A stretch of DNA of 64,000 bases from Alteromonas confluentis (GTDB lineage: Bacteria; Pseudomonadota; Gammaproteobacteria; Enterobacterales; Alteromonadaceae), in assembly GCF_001757105.1 (NCBI RefSeq), contig NZ_MDHN01000040.1, forward strand, positions 136,240-200,239, read 5' to 3'. The notes beneath the pieces were generated by a model. That model had not been told where the DNA came from. It ran no database searches and worked only from the letters and a program-made list of their open reading frames with translations. Positions within the stretch are counted from its first letter, which is position 1; each line of letters begins with the position of its first letter. The position numbers and the translations under genes were made by a program. Below are positions 46,546 through 55,714 of this stretch, piece after piece.

Positions 46546-47886
46546 TTAGCGGAAATCTCCGGCATCAAGTTCATGTTTTTTCATCAACTTGTGCATATCA
46601 GTGCGGTTGCGACCAGCCAGCTCAGCCGCGCGAGTCACATTACCGTCGGTCATTTTAAGCAGTTTATGCAAATACTTCTGCTCAAAAGCATCCCGCGCTT
46701 CGGTAAGGGTTGGCCAGCTCTGACGGGTCGCCGACAGCGCCTGCTGTACAAGGTGTAACGGAATAACCGGCGTCTGGGTTAACGCCACACACTGTTCAAC
46801 CACGTTGACCAGTTGACGCACGTTACCCGGCCATTCAGATTTCACCATTAACTGCATAGCATCGTCAGAAAACTGCGTCACGTTAACGCCATGACGCTGC
46901 CCACTTTGTTGCAACAAGGTGCGCGCCAACAGCGGAATATCTTCGCTACGTTCTTTCAAAGAAGGCAGTTTCAGATTCACAACGTTAAGACGGTAGTACA
47001 AATCTTCCCGGAAGGTGCCCTCTCCCATCTCTTTGTGCAAATCTTTATGGGTGGCCGAAATAATGCGTACATCAATATCCACATGCTTAGCACTACCCAC
47101 CGGGCGAATTTGTCGTTCCTGCAAAGCACGCAATAATTTAACTTGCAGTGTCATCGGCATGTCACCAATTTCATCGAGGAACAGTGTACCGCCATCCGCT
47201 TCGCGGAACAGACCCGGATTCGCATGTACGGCGCCGGTGAAAGCCCCTTTCGCATGGCCAAACAATTCTGACTCCAGCAGGTTTTCCGGCAGTGCGCCAC
47301 AGTTAATCGCAATAAACGGTTTATCGCGACGATTGCTGGCGCGGTGAATAGCATTTGCTAACAATTCTTTACCGGTACCGCTAGCACCACTGATCAGCAC
47401 GCTCACTTCACGCTGTGCAATGCGGAATGCTTGATCCATCACGCTGGTCATTTCCGGCGCGCGGGTAATGATGTCTTTACACCAATCTTCAGGTTGCACT
47501 GAAAGCGATTGGCTCAGTGCTTTTTGTAGTAATTTTCTTAATTCATCATGGTCAACGGGCTTCGGTAAGAAACCAAATACACCCCGTTGCGTGGCGGCAA
47601 CGGCATCTGAAATGGTGCCGTGGGCCGTCATTAAAATCACTGGAATATCTTTTCGTACGCCCATTATTTCCTCGAACAGACTTAATCCATCGAGTCCGGG
47701 CATACGCAGATCGGATAACACCACATCAAAATCTTCGCTGCGGATCTTACGCAAAGCGGCTTGGCCGTCTTCAACCGCAGTGACTTGGTAGCCTTCACCT
47801 TCAAGTCGGATGGTTAGCAGGCGCAACAGACTCTTATCGTCATCAACGAGTAGCAATCGGGCATTGCGTTCTCCGGATTTATTCAT
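46546..47886 (-). CDS. glrR: Sigma54-dependent response regulator GlrR (QseF)
   Basis: A 446-residue protein with a receiver (phospho-Asp in DVVLSDLRMPGLDG), a sigma54-interacting AAA+ domain (Walker A GASGTGKELLA, GAFTGA loop, Walker B GTLFLDEIGDM) and a Fis-type DNA-binding domain at the C-terminus (NVTRAAELAGRNRTDMHKLMKK). The intact GAFTGA loop means it can activate sigma54 promoters. It is the last gene of a kinase-lipoprotein-regulator operon. Confidence 0.93.
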   Translation of the reverse strand: MNKSGERNARLLLVDDDKSLLRLLTIRLEGEGYQVTAVEDGQAALRKIRSEDFDVVLSDLRMPGLDGLSLFEEIMGVRKDIPVILMTAHGTISDAVAATQRGVFGFLPKPVDHDELRKLLQKALSQSLSVQPEDWCKDIITRAPEMTSVMDQAFRIAQREVSVLISGASGTGKELLANAIHRASNRRDKPFIAINCGALPENLLESELFGHAKGAFTGAVHANPGLFREADGGTLFLDEIGDMPMTLQVKLLRALQERQIRPVGSAKHVDIDVRIISATHKDLHKEMGEGTFREDLYYRLNVVNLKLPSLKERSEDIPLLARTLLQQSGQRHGVNVTQFSDDAMQLMVKSEWPGNVRQLVNVVEQCVALTQTPVIPLHLVQQALSATRQSWPTLTEARDAFEQKYLHKLLKMTDGNVTRAAELAGRNRTDMHKLMKKHELDAGDFR

Positions 47887-48476
47887 CGTTGGGTACTCCT
47901 GTTTTTATCCATCAGCGTTGCTTCTACTTTGAGCAACTCATCCATCTTCTTTGTTTGCACTTCTAAATCTTCTTCAAGCATCTTTATTTGTTTTTCTTTG
48001 TCGGTATTCACTCTGTTTAGGATGACCAGTGCCGATTCCAACTCCAGCATTTCGCTGTTTGGCGCGTCGACAATGGTTTTCACCACAGCTTGCATTTCTG
48101 GCGTAAGTTCACTGACGATTTCCTCTAACCAGTGTTGAGCCCGCAGTCGAGACTGATACGGCGTGTCTGTGGGTAACGATAAAATGACTTTTTTAATTTT
48201 ATCGTCAATGCCCTCGCCCAAATCAGCGATAGCTTGTTTACGTACAGGCCAGCGGGTGTTGTCAGCCTGAACCCATAGATTGACCCAATACAATAAGTCG
48301 CACTGATGTTCAAAATTGGCTGCGTCTTCGTCAACAAGACACAAGGAGTCACTTTCCACGAGTTGTGGCGTTTGACTGTTGTCTTCAACCGGGATTACCG
48401 GCGCTGACTGATTCCCTTCTATTGCTGCGCACCCGCCTAACAAGACGACGATGGGCAACAATAATTTAATTCTCAT
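47883..48476 (-). CDS. qseG: QseG-like lipoprotein of the Glr/Qse system
   Basis: The product has 197 residues with lipobox LLGGC (about residue 16). A central Cys pair (LCLVDE ... HQCDLLYW) and a C-terminal coiled coil (about 150-190, LEEDLEVQTKKMDELLKVE) are visible. In enterobacteria QseG is an outer-membrane lipoprotein that activates the kinase encoded next to it. Start and stop overlap both neighbours by four bases, so the three genes are one coupled unit. Confidence 0.8.
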   Translation of the reverse strand: MRIKLLLPIVVLLGGCAAIEGNQSAPVIPVEDNSQTPQLVESDSLCLVDEDAANFEHQCDLLYWVNLWVQADNTRWPVRKQAIADLGEGIDDKIKKVILSLPTDTPYQSRLRAQHWLEEIVSELTPEMQAVVKTIVDAPNSEMLELESALVILNRVNTDKEKQIKMLEEDLEVQTKKMDELLKVEATLMDKNRSTQR

Positions 48477-49873
48477 TTACGTTTTTCCTTCTGCGGGATA
48501 CTGACTCTGAAACACACATCAGCATAATCAACTTCAACAACAGCAACATCACCGCACATCAAGCGCGCGCAATCTGAGACGATAGATAGGCCGAGACCTG
48601 TTCCAATGACATTGTCATTTCTCGGATCGTCACCGCGGGTAAAGGGTTCAAATAATTTACCCACTTTTTCCGGCGGTATTTTTTTCCCCCGGTTTGCCAC
48701 GTCGAGCACGGCTACGCCGTCCTGCTCATAAATATTGACTGAAATCGGTCGACCAATAGCACCATGGGCAACGGCGTTCGACACGAGGTTGTCGAGGATA
48801 CGGCGGTAGAGCTCCTCATCGACACTAACCGATTCAACGCGTACATCCACCGTCACTTCTCTGTCTTGAAGCGCCAGTGCATAATCTTCTACGCAGTCAC
48901 GTACGAGTTCGGCAGGATCGATACTGGTGAATTTAGGCTCGGCTTGTTGTAGCAAGAGGTTGTAGTCGAGTAACTTTTCCACCAACGTATTCAAGCGCTG
49001 GGTACTGGAACTCAAAAGCGATAAAACTTCTGCCTGTTGGGGATTCAACTCCCCGACTACATTCTCAGACAGCAAGCTACAGCCTTCTTTAATACTTGCC
49101 AACGGGGTTTTTAACTCGTGGGCCGCATGACGTAACAGCGCAGTGCGGATATGCTCAAGTTGTTGTAAACGTTCAGAAAGCCAGTGTAGATCTTTTTCCA
49201 CACCAATAAGTTCAAACGGCGCTTTGGTTGAAAGAGGCGGCAGCTCTCCCCGTTGGTGAGCGAGAATTTGAATGATCTGTTTGAGTTTATTGACCGGCTT
49301 AACAATCAGCTGGCTTCCTAACAGAATTAACAGTAACGACACCGATACCAGCATGGCTGTCGACCAGGCTTGTTTGGCCTGCATGCTGGTCATATCTTCA
49401 CGTTGAATAGCCAGTCGCGCCTGAATGGATGCATCGACGTCTTTGCGCATTGCAATCACGCCATTACTTAACGATGCAAGATAGGCATTGAGCAATAGTT
49501 GATCGTTGATCGTGCGAAAATTTCGAAGTTGTTCGATTTGCTTAACCAATTGCTGACAGTTTTCAGAATTGTCGATGATGTCACACAAATCCTGCCGCGC
49601 TGAGGCAAACTGCGCAATGGCATTGTCTGTCAAATCTGCCACGGTGGTGTTTTGGATGATGGCATACTGTCGAAGGGTACGCTCCAAGTCTATCGCAGCA
49701 CCTTCTAATTGCTGCATGATTCCCACAGCGGTAACCACGAATCGGGTTTCCGCCGTTGTCATACGGCTTACTTTTGCAAGGTCGCTTTGACTTTGCCACA
49801 ACAGTGCAATAAGGGGAACCAAAGCCAGTATGAAACTGCCTAGGGTTAGTTGTCTGAGGGAACCAACTCGCAA
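48473..49873 (-). CDS. glrK: Sensor histidine kinase GlrK (QseE)
   Basis: A 466-residue kinase: TM1 (about 9-26), a periplasmic helical sensor of ~130 residues, TM2 (about 171-191), HAMP, phosphoacceptor box HAAHELKTPLASIKEG, N-box LVSNAVAHGA, VANRGKKI in place of the DxGxG box, and GTGLGLSIV. The start appears to be TTG 49873; no ATG lies near and the ribosome site is weak, so it is uncertain. It should phosphorylate GlrR. The E. coli small RNA gene glmY, which sits upstream of glrK there, is not visible in the 103-bp gap. Confidence 0.88.
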   Translation of the reverse strand: MRVGSLRQLTLGSFILALVPLIALLWQSQSDLAKVSRMTTAETRFVVTAVGIMQQLEGAAIDLERTLRQYAIIQNTTVADLTDNAIAQFASARQDLCDIIDNSENCQQLVKQIEQLRNFRTINDQLLLNAYLASLSNGVIAMRKDVDASIQARLAIQREDMTSMQAKQAWSTAMLVSVSLLLILLGSQLIVKPVNKLKQIIQILAHQRGELPPLSTKAPFELIGVEKDLHWLSERLQQLEHIRTALLRHAAHELKTPLASIKEGCSLLSENVVGELNPQQAEVLSLLSSSTQRLNTLVEKLLDYNLLLQQAEPKFTSIDPAELVRDCVEDYALALQDREVTVDVRVESVSVDEELYRRILDNLVSNAVAHGAIGRPISVNIYEQDGVAVLDVANRGKKIPPEKVGKLFEPFTRGDDPRNDNVIGTGLGLSIVSDCARLMCGDVAVVEVDYADVCFRVSIPQKEKRK

Positions 49874-49976
49874 AATTCGATCACTAAGTAAAATCCGGTT
49901 TTTCAGGATCGCACACCCCTATGATTGCCGCAATAGATGGCAACGCCAAAAACAGCGTAGCCATCGTAATTAACAC

Positions 49977-50246
49977 TTAGTTTGGCGTTTGCAAACTCAC
50001 CAAAATCACTTCTTTGCTACTTTCCAGTTCATCCATGCTCAACAAACCATCACCGTTCTTGTCGATACGACTGAACAAGCGCAATAATCGGGTGTCCGCT
50101 ACGGCCTCTTTTAAGGAAATAGCGCCGTCTTGATCGTCATCAAAATCTGACAACATTGTTTCAACAGCATGGGCATCTGCCACGGCGACTGCCTGGATAG
50201 TGACAATGGTGAGTAGCAGCAAAAATAGTTTTTCAATACGTTTCAT
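49977..50246 (-). CDS. Secreted EF-hand protein
   Basis: An 89-residue protein. A perfect AGGAGGT ribosome site supports ATG 50246. After a signal peptide (about 1-25, ending ADA), two canonical EF-hand loops follow at residues 36-47 (DDDQDGAISLKE) and 62-73 (DKNGDGLLSMDE), each with all five side-chain ligands. It should bind Ca2+ in the periplasm or outside. It lies just upstream of glrK, but co-transcription and function are unknown. Confidence 0.8.
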   Translation of the reverse strand: MKRIEKLFLLLLTIVTIQAVAVADAHAVETMLSDFDDDQDGAISLKEAVADTRLLRLFSRIDKNGDGLLSMDELESSKEVILVSLQTPN

Positions 50247-50446
50247 ATCAGACCTCCTGTGCTCAAATGTGCGTGAGCGGATGTATGGAAACGTAATCAC
50301 TGCGTCGATACAGAAGCTCACCTACTCATAAATAAGCAGGAGTAATGCCAAACATGAAAAGCAGATAAATATCAGATACTTACAGCAAAACCAATTAATT
50401 ACGATATTTAGAGTGTTGCTAAATACCTACACACTGAAGATGGGAT

Positions 50447-52513
50447 TTACTCAAAGGAGGTAGTGTCATCCAAAAAATGGGAGAAGTTTTTCGGCAATTC
50501 TATTAATTTAGATAGCGGAACAGGTTTGCTGAACAAGAAGCCCTGCACATGATCACAACCATGTTCATTGAGATAGCGCCACTGGCTTGGTTGCTCAATG
50601 CCTTCTGCACAGACGGTAAGCGCAAGGCGCTTTGCTAAATCAATGATCGAGCCGGTTACCATTCGCGACCGCTCTGAAGACTCCAATTCGCAGATAAATT
50701 GTCTATCAATCTTTAACGTATCAATGGTGATTTGCGTGAGATAGCTTAACGATGAATACCCGGTACCGAAGTCGTCTAAAGCAATGGCACAGCCCATGTT
50801 ACTCAAGCGTTTAAAGAACTTGTCGGCAGTATCAAAGTTCTCCAGGTAAGAGGATTCGGTCACTTCAAATTCAAAATATTCAGGGTGCACCTTATAGCGC
50901 TCGAACAATTCATAAATATCGTTGAATAGGTCGGTATGACGTAAATCATGACCAGAAAGATTAATGGCAACTCTAAACTTATTGTCGACCAGCATCTGCA
51001 AATCAGGCAATTCCATACAGACCCGCTCTATCATCCATTGCGTAATGGATGAAATTCGTCCGCCCTGCTCTGCAATAGGAACAAATTCGCCAGGCATCAC
51101 CATACCGTACTCTGGATGCTCCCAGCGGATTAACGCTTCAAGACCTATGACCGCGCCATGTTTAGAGATTTTTGGCTGATAGTAAACACGAAACTCATCA
51201 TGACGAATCGCACTGTCGATACTGTTTGCCAGAGACATTTTGCGTTTGTACGATTCCACCATATCAACAGTGAAGAGAGTATGGGTTCCCCGGCCTTTCG
51301 CTTTCGAGCGATACATGGCGAGATCAGCATTGCTCATCAGTTGACTAAGCTCGTAGCCTGCATCCGTGGCTCTGGCAATACCGACACTCACCCCCACAGA
51401 CAATGCTAGTCCCCGCAACATAAAGGGCTCTTCAAAAGCACTCACTAATTTTGTCGCCAGATTATTCAGACTCACATCGGACACATCGCGGTCGGGAACG
51501 ATGATAAATTCATCGCCACCGAGACGGGCCACTAAATCCCCTTCCCGCAATAAATTTTGCACCCTGTCGGCCACTTCAATGAGAATTAAATCACCGGTTT
51601 CATGACCCAGTGAGTCATTAATACTTTTAAAGCCGTCAAGGTCAAAAAAGATGAGTGCTAAATCTTCTCGTAGCCGTCTCACTCTCGCCAATTCTAACCT
51701 GAGGTTATCCACGACAAACTGGCGATTAGGAAGCGCTGTCAGGCTGTCGTAATTCGCAAGTCGCATCATGGTTTGCTGCTGCTCTACCAGTGTCGCGTTT
51801 TGCTCTTTATTGATGGTTAGTTCAACTTCAATCGTGTCTAGAAAGCTATTGATGTTTCCAACGAGACTACTGATTTCGCGACTTTTTCCAGGCAAGAAAC
51901 GGGCAGTATAATCTTTGTTTCGCGATATTTTTCGCGTGAAGTCGATAAGATCGTTAAGTGGCTTCAAGAGCACTTGAATAATTAAAAAAGCGATGACAAC
52001 GGCAATAATAATGACCGCAATGAGTTCAGGCAAAGTCTGAAAAGCCAGGACCTGCTGACTTTGCTTTTTAACGTCAGATAAATCACTGATAACGACCACG
52101 GTGCCTTCTACCGCGTAATCACTTCCAATTTCCGACACGCTAAGAATGAGATCGTCGTCAGCAAGGACACCATAGGGATGCTTTAAGGCCAGTTGTTTCA
52201 TTTCCTCTGAACGACCGCCACCGGAAGAACCAAGCAAACGTTTTTGTTCGTCGAAAATGTATGCAGCAATGTTGGCCTGACTGTTTTCGAGCAGCGCCAA
52301 CTCTCTATCGATGATGACGTTTTGCCGGCTAGTATCACTCTCACTAGCTATTCGCATGGCGATATTGTCAGAAAGGTTCGATACTTTTTGCTTTTCCAGC
52401 ATCTCTATCCGATCGTCCTGACTGCGCGCAGACAAATAGAACGTCGCCACAACAGAGACAGAGACTACCGCTGTTACCAACAGTGTAATAGGCAATTTTA
52501 TCGACCGGAACAA
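50447..52513 (-). CDS. GGDEF-EAL membrane protein (cyclic di-GMP metabolism)
   Basis: A 688-residue protein: TM1 (about 7-27), a periplasmic sensor, TM2 (about 160-180), HAMP, GGDEF and EAL. The GGDEF motif is intact (RLGGDEFIIVP). EAL catalytic elements are also present (EALIRWEHP, INLSGHDLRH, FEVTESSYLE, ALDDFGTGYSS, KIDRQF, AEGIEQ), so phosphodiesterase activity is likely and cyclase activity possible. It might be bifunctional or use the GGDEF domain as a GTP sensor. It stands alone, 110 bp or more from either neighbour. Confidence 0.92.
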   Translation of the reverse strand: MFRSIKLPITLLVTAVVSVSVVATFYLSARSQDDRIEMLEKQKVSNLSDNIAMRIASESDTSRQNVIIDRELALLENSQANIAAYIFDEQKRLLGSSGGGRSEEMKQLALKHPYGVLADDDLILSVSEIGSDYAVEGTVVVISDLSDVKKQSQQVLAFQTLPELIAVIIIAVVIAFLIIQVLLKPLNDLIDFTRKISRNKDYTARFLPGKSREISSLVGNINSFLDTIEVELTINKEQNATLVEQQQTMMRLANYDSLTALPNRQFVVDNLRLELARVRRLREDLALIFFDLDGFKSINDSLGHETGDLILIEVADRVQNLLREGDLVARLGGDEFIIVPDRDVSDVSLNNLATKLVSAFEEPFMLRGLALSVGVSVGIARATDAGYELSQLMSNADLAMYRSKAKGRGTHTLFTVDMVESYKRKMSLANSIDSAIRHDEFRVYYQPKISKHGAVIGLEALIRWEHPEYGMVMPGEFVPIAEQGGRISSITQWMIERVCMELPDLQMLVDNKFRVAINLSGHDLRHTDLFNDIYELFERYKVHPEYFEFEVTESSYLENFDTADKFFKRLSNMGCAIALDDFGTGYSSLSYLTQITIDTLKIDRQFICELESSERSRMVTGSIIDLAKRLALTVCAEGIEQPSQWRYLNEHGCDHVQGFLFSKPVPLSKLIELPKNFSHFLDDTTSFE

Positions 52514-52556
52514 GGCGTCTTTCCTTAACTATCCTGCACCCGCAAAAAGGCGCAGG

Positions 52557-53003
52557 CTACTCAGCATGATTTTCAGTTACCGAGAGCTTAGATTTTATGA
52601 ACTGGCTGTGAGGTATATACAGTAAATCGGCGATCCGCCGTATAATATGCTCCTCAATGGGCGCAATATTTTCATCAGCATAGGCCACTTTCCACAGGTC
52701 GGTAAGAATATCCTGCTTTTCATTATTATTATACTTTTGATTAATAACTTGCGTGAATTGCACCAAATCCACCGCCTCTTCCGCCGATGATTGTCCCTCT
52801 TCCATTAATGTACTTAGTTCATCATCTGACAAGGAGAATTGCTCATTGAGCAGTGTTTTGTAAGCTTGTAACTCGCGAGGGTCGGCCTGCCTATCTGCAC
52901 GAATAATCTCGCTTAGCAGTGCTGCGGTAGCCAATTTGACGGTGTGTTGTTGTGGTTTATCGTCTTGATTGTTGCGAAAAAGCTCAAGTACCGCTTTTAA
53001 CAT
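52557..53003 (-). CDS. TerB-like helical protein
   Basis: A 148-residue soluble all-helical protein with TerB-family features: AALLSEIIRADRQADPRELQAYKTLL and DLWKVAYADENIAPIEEHIIRRIADLL, each with acidic residues that bind metal in TerB. TerB proteins are associated with tellurite resistance and stress signalling. No other ter genes are near, so a resistance role is doubtful. It is between the GGDEF-EAL and REC-PP2C genes. Confidence 0.8.
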   Translation of the reverse strand: MLKAVLELFRNNQDDKPQQHTVKLATAALLSEIIRADRQADPRELQAYKTLLNEQFSLSDDELSTLMEEGQSSAEEAVDLVQFTQVINQKYNNNEKQDILTDLWKVAYADENIAPIEEHIIRRIADLLYIPHSQFIKSKLSVTENHAE

Positions 53004-53110
53004 AGCTTTATGTCCGTTTTAGAAAAATTACCTTTATATACGCGTAAATGAACAAAATGTGTTTTCCACTGAGACAAGCGTCAAATTTCAGCCGATTAAT
53101 TACGTGCCGT

Positions 53111-54760
53111 TTATTTCGCCATGGACAACCGCACACTCAACGTTGAACCATTATCACTGAATCTGACACTTTCGCAGAGCTCCCGTAAAAAACAGATCCC
53201 GCGGCCATAACAGGCCGTTAGGCAGTCTTCGTCGAGCGCACTGACATCAAACCCGTCTCCTGAATCGGAGATGGTAATATCAAGGGCTGATTCTGAGGGT
53301 TTGAATAGAATTTTGAAGGCAATCTCACCTTCGGTCAGGTTTGCCAGAAGCGTGTCTCGGCGTTGGTAATATTGATGAAAACCGTCAGGTGTCGATTTCA
53401 AATCTGAACTGAGTTTCAATACGCCATGTTCCAACGCATTATTAAACATCTCTGATAGGATGGTATACAGATCAGAGCGCACAAGCGTCATGCCGGGCTG
53501 GGAATTAATCATCTCCATCAGAGAAGAAATAATATGCGGGTTATTTAACTCTCTGCCTTGCAATGTCAGGTGTATTGAATATGGCAGCTCATTCGTTGCG
53601 AAATCCTCTTTAAGTACTTCTAATGACTGACAGCTAAATATAACAATAGTGGTGTCATCGGCCTGAATGCTATCGGCACGATACTCAGCCGCACGTTCAA
53701 ATAAGAACGCCGCAGTAATGGTTTCTGGACTGGAAAACCACGACATTACTCCCTCTTCGTCGGCCATTTTTCCGTGTTCATCCATGACTTCCATCAAACC
53801 ATCGGTATACACCAGTAATTGGTCTCCTGGCTCTCCTTCAATAATTTCGCACTCTGCATCAAATTCGTCTGACTCCAAAATGCCTAATGCCATATGTCTC
53901 GATACCACTTTATACATCGATAGATTGGTCGATGATTTAAGTAACAGAGACGGCAGTCCGCCATTCCATATATTAAATCGGCACCCGCTTGCATCGACCT
54001 CGATGACCGCGGCAGCACAAAACATGTCAGGCGGTAAGAGTGACCCAAGAGTCGTATTCAGTTGCGCAGCAATTTCACCAGCAGAGTAGCCTTTTCGCGC
54101 CAGGAACCGAAACGTACGACTTACCGGTAGCACACCAATGGCAGAAGCCAAACCATGGCCGGTAAAATCTCCTACCAGAAAATACAATCCCCCCGCTGGG
54201 CTGGATTCACAAAGGAAAACGTCACCATTGAACACCGCCGCGGGTGAAAGACTGAAATCAAAGAAGTCAGTCACCAGCTCTTTGTTCACAATGGCGTTAT
54301 TGAATATGTGTTCGACGATGGCGTGCTCACGATCGACACTTTGTTGGAAGTAGCGCAATGACTGGTTTTGTTGTTCAATTTTGCTGGTTAGTTGACGTAT
54401 GCGGTCATGGGCGCGAATTTTTGCCGCAAGAATAAGCTTATCGAAAGGCTTGGCTACGAAGTCATCGCCCCCAACCTCTAGACATCGCGCCAGACTTTCT
54501 TTGTCATCAAGAGAAGTAATGAAAATTACAGGAAGGTAGTTATCCCCTGCCATTTCTTTAAGTACAGGCGCCACTGCAAAGCCATCCATGCCCGGCATCA
54601 TGACATCGAGTAACACCAGATCAGGCTGCACTTCCTGGGCTAATTGAATGCCCTCCTGTCCGTTTTTTGCTTCGTAACAATCGGTATACCCCTCTTCTTC
54701 GAGCATATGCAAAAGAAGAAAGCGATTCAGCGACTCGTCATCAATAATCAGAATTTTCAA
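53111..54760 (-). CDS. REC-PP2C phosphatase-HATPase regulator (CrsR/HsbR-like)
   Basis: The product has 549 residues: a receiver domain (phospho-Asp in DLVLLDVMMPGMDG, Lys in FVAKPFDK), a SpoIIE-type PP2C phosphatase (about 170-390; GDFTGHGLASA, YTDGLMEV, ADDTTIVIF) and a C-terminal HATPase kinase domain (N-box EMFNNALEHG, DSGDGFD). This dual phosphatase-kinase design is that of Shewanella CrsR and Pseudomonas HsbR, which switch a STAS protein and so control a sigma factor. Start is TTG 54760 behind GGGGAT. The STAS gene is directly upstream. Confidence 0.88.
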   Translation of the reverse strand: MKILIIDDESLNRFLLLHMLEEEGYTDCYEAKNGQEGIQLAQEVQPDLVLLDVMMPGMDGFAVAPVLKEMAGDNYLPVIFITSLDDKESLARCLEVGGDDFVAKPFDKLILAAKIRAHDRIRQLTSKIEQQNQSLRYFQQSVDREHAIVEHIFNNAIVNKELVTDFFDFSLSPAAVFNGDVFLCESSPAGGLYFLVGDFTGHGLASAIGVLPVSRTFRFLARKGYSAGEIAAQLNTTLGSLLPPDMFCAAAVIEVDASGCRFNIWNGGLPSLLLKSSTNLSMYKVVSRHMALGILESDEFDAECEIIEGEPGDQLLVYTDGLMEVMDEHGKMADEEGVMSWFSSPETITAAFLFERAAEYRADSIQADDTTIVIFSCQSLEVLKEDFATNELPYSIHLTLQGRELNNPHIISSLMEMINSQPGMTLVRSDLYTILSEMFNNALEHGVLKLSSDLKSTPDGFHQYYQRRDTLLANLTEGEIAFKILFKPSESALDITISDSGDGFDVSALDEDCLTACYGRGICFLRELCESVRFSDNGSTLSVRLSMAK

Positions 54761-54803
54761 ACGCCATCCCCATCAATCATGGCAGGAAGGTAACCACTAA
54801 CCA

Positions 54804-55109
54804 TTAACTTATGTCGAATTTTTTATCAAAACGAGAAATTGTTAATATGCGCGCCACTTGCGGGCGACAGTGCGTTATTTTATAAGCGAGGGATCTTTCA
54901 CTTAGCGATTTCTGCATGTTTAACAGCATGCCTAACGCCGAGCTATCCATATATTCGGTTTGCCCCAAATCAACCTCTACGGTTGTAACGTCTTCAGGTA
55001 AAGACTGATAGGCATCTCTGAACTCCTGTACTTTGCCAAAATCGAATTTATCATCCAACTTGATCACCCAAGTTGCATTATCATCATACAAATTTGCTGT
55101 AATCGTCAT
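54804..55109 (-). CDS. STAS anti-sigma factor antagonist (CrsA/HsbA-like)
   Basis: A 101-residue single STAS domain. The phosphorylatable serine is in YMDSSALGML (Asp55, Ser56, Ser57), the standard site in SpoIIAA-type antagonists. The partner kinase-phosphatase follows 43 bp downstream, so the pair forms a partner-switching module. By analogy with CrsA it may release RpoS or another sigma factor; the target cannot be seen here. Start 55109 follows AAAGGAAG. Confidence 0.87.
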   Translation of the reverse strand: MTITANLYDDNATWVIKLDDKFDFGKVQEFRDAYQSLPEDVTTVEVDLGQTEYMDSSALGMLLNMQKSLSERSLAYKITHCRPQVARILTISRFDKKFDIS

Positions 55110-55329
55110 CCATTCTTCCTTTAAAGTAACCTTGATTAAGCGTAGTCCCATATTATTACTTTATGAAAGTAAAAATGGCGATAAAGTATAATTCTATTGG
55201 GTTTTACTCGGTATTTTCCTTATCATAACAACCATGTGAGCGATTCGCGCTCGACGGATGCACGATAAAACGTTTGAGTAGCAAAACGTTACCTAAGCGG
55301 GATATACGATAGTAAACAGAGATATACAT

Positions 55330-55653
55330 ATGCACGACTCAAAATTGGTTTACAGTACAGACGGTGGCAAAATTCAGGAAAAGAGACCTGAAATGAGCCG
55401 CTCTGTTTGCAAAGACGGTATTGTTAGAATTCACCGTGAAACGAAGGGGCGCAAAGGAAAAGGCGTTTCTATCATTCAGGGGCTGGACTTAGATGAGAAA
55501 AGCCTGAAGAGCCTGTGTACAGAATTAAAAAAGAAGTGTGGTTGTGGCGGCGCAGTCAAAGACGGTGCCATTGAAGTGCAAACCGACGACCGGGAAAAAT
55601 TACGCAGTTTGCTTGAGCAGAAGCAATTTACTGTAAAACTGGCCGGTGGATAG
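55330..55653 (+). CDS. yciH: SUI1/eIF1-like translation factor YciH
   Basis: A 107-residue protein with the SUI1 domain: VRIHRETKGRKGKGVSIIQGLDLD, TELKKKCGCGGAVKDG and IEVQTDDREKLRSLLE. Bacterial YciH inhibits translation initiation under stress and improves start-site fidelity in vitro. It is divergent from the STAS gene (220 bp) and 61 bp before the double-receiver gene. Confidence 0.9.
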   Translation: MHDSKLVYSTDGGKIQEKRPEMSRSVCKDGIVRIHRETKGRKGKGVSIIQGLDLDEKSLKSLCTELKKKCGCGGAVKDGAIEVQTDDREKLRSLLEQKQFTVKLAGG

Positions 55654-55714
55654 AGCAAATCCCAACTACAATTAGATTTACACGTGTTTAGACGTTTAGC
55701 TGAGTATTAGAAGA

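Noticed and set aside
49874-49976. glmY-like small RNA or sigma54 promoter upstream of glrK, as in enterobacteria
   Set aside because: The gap is only 103 bp, contains no terminator hairpin, and no GG-N10-GC element with good flanks was found.
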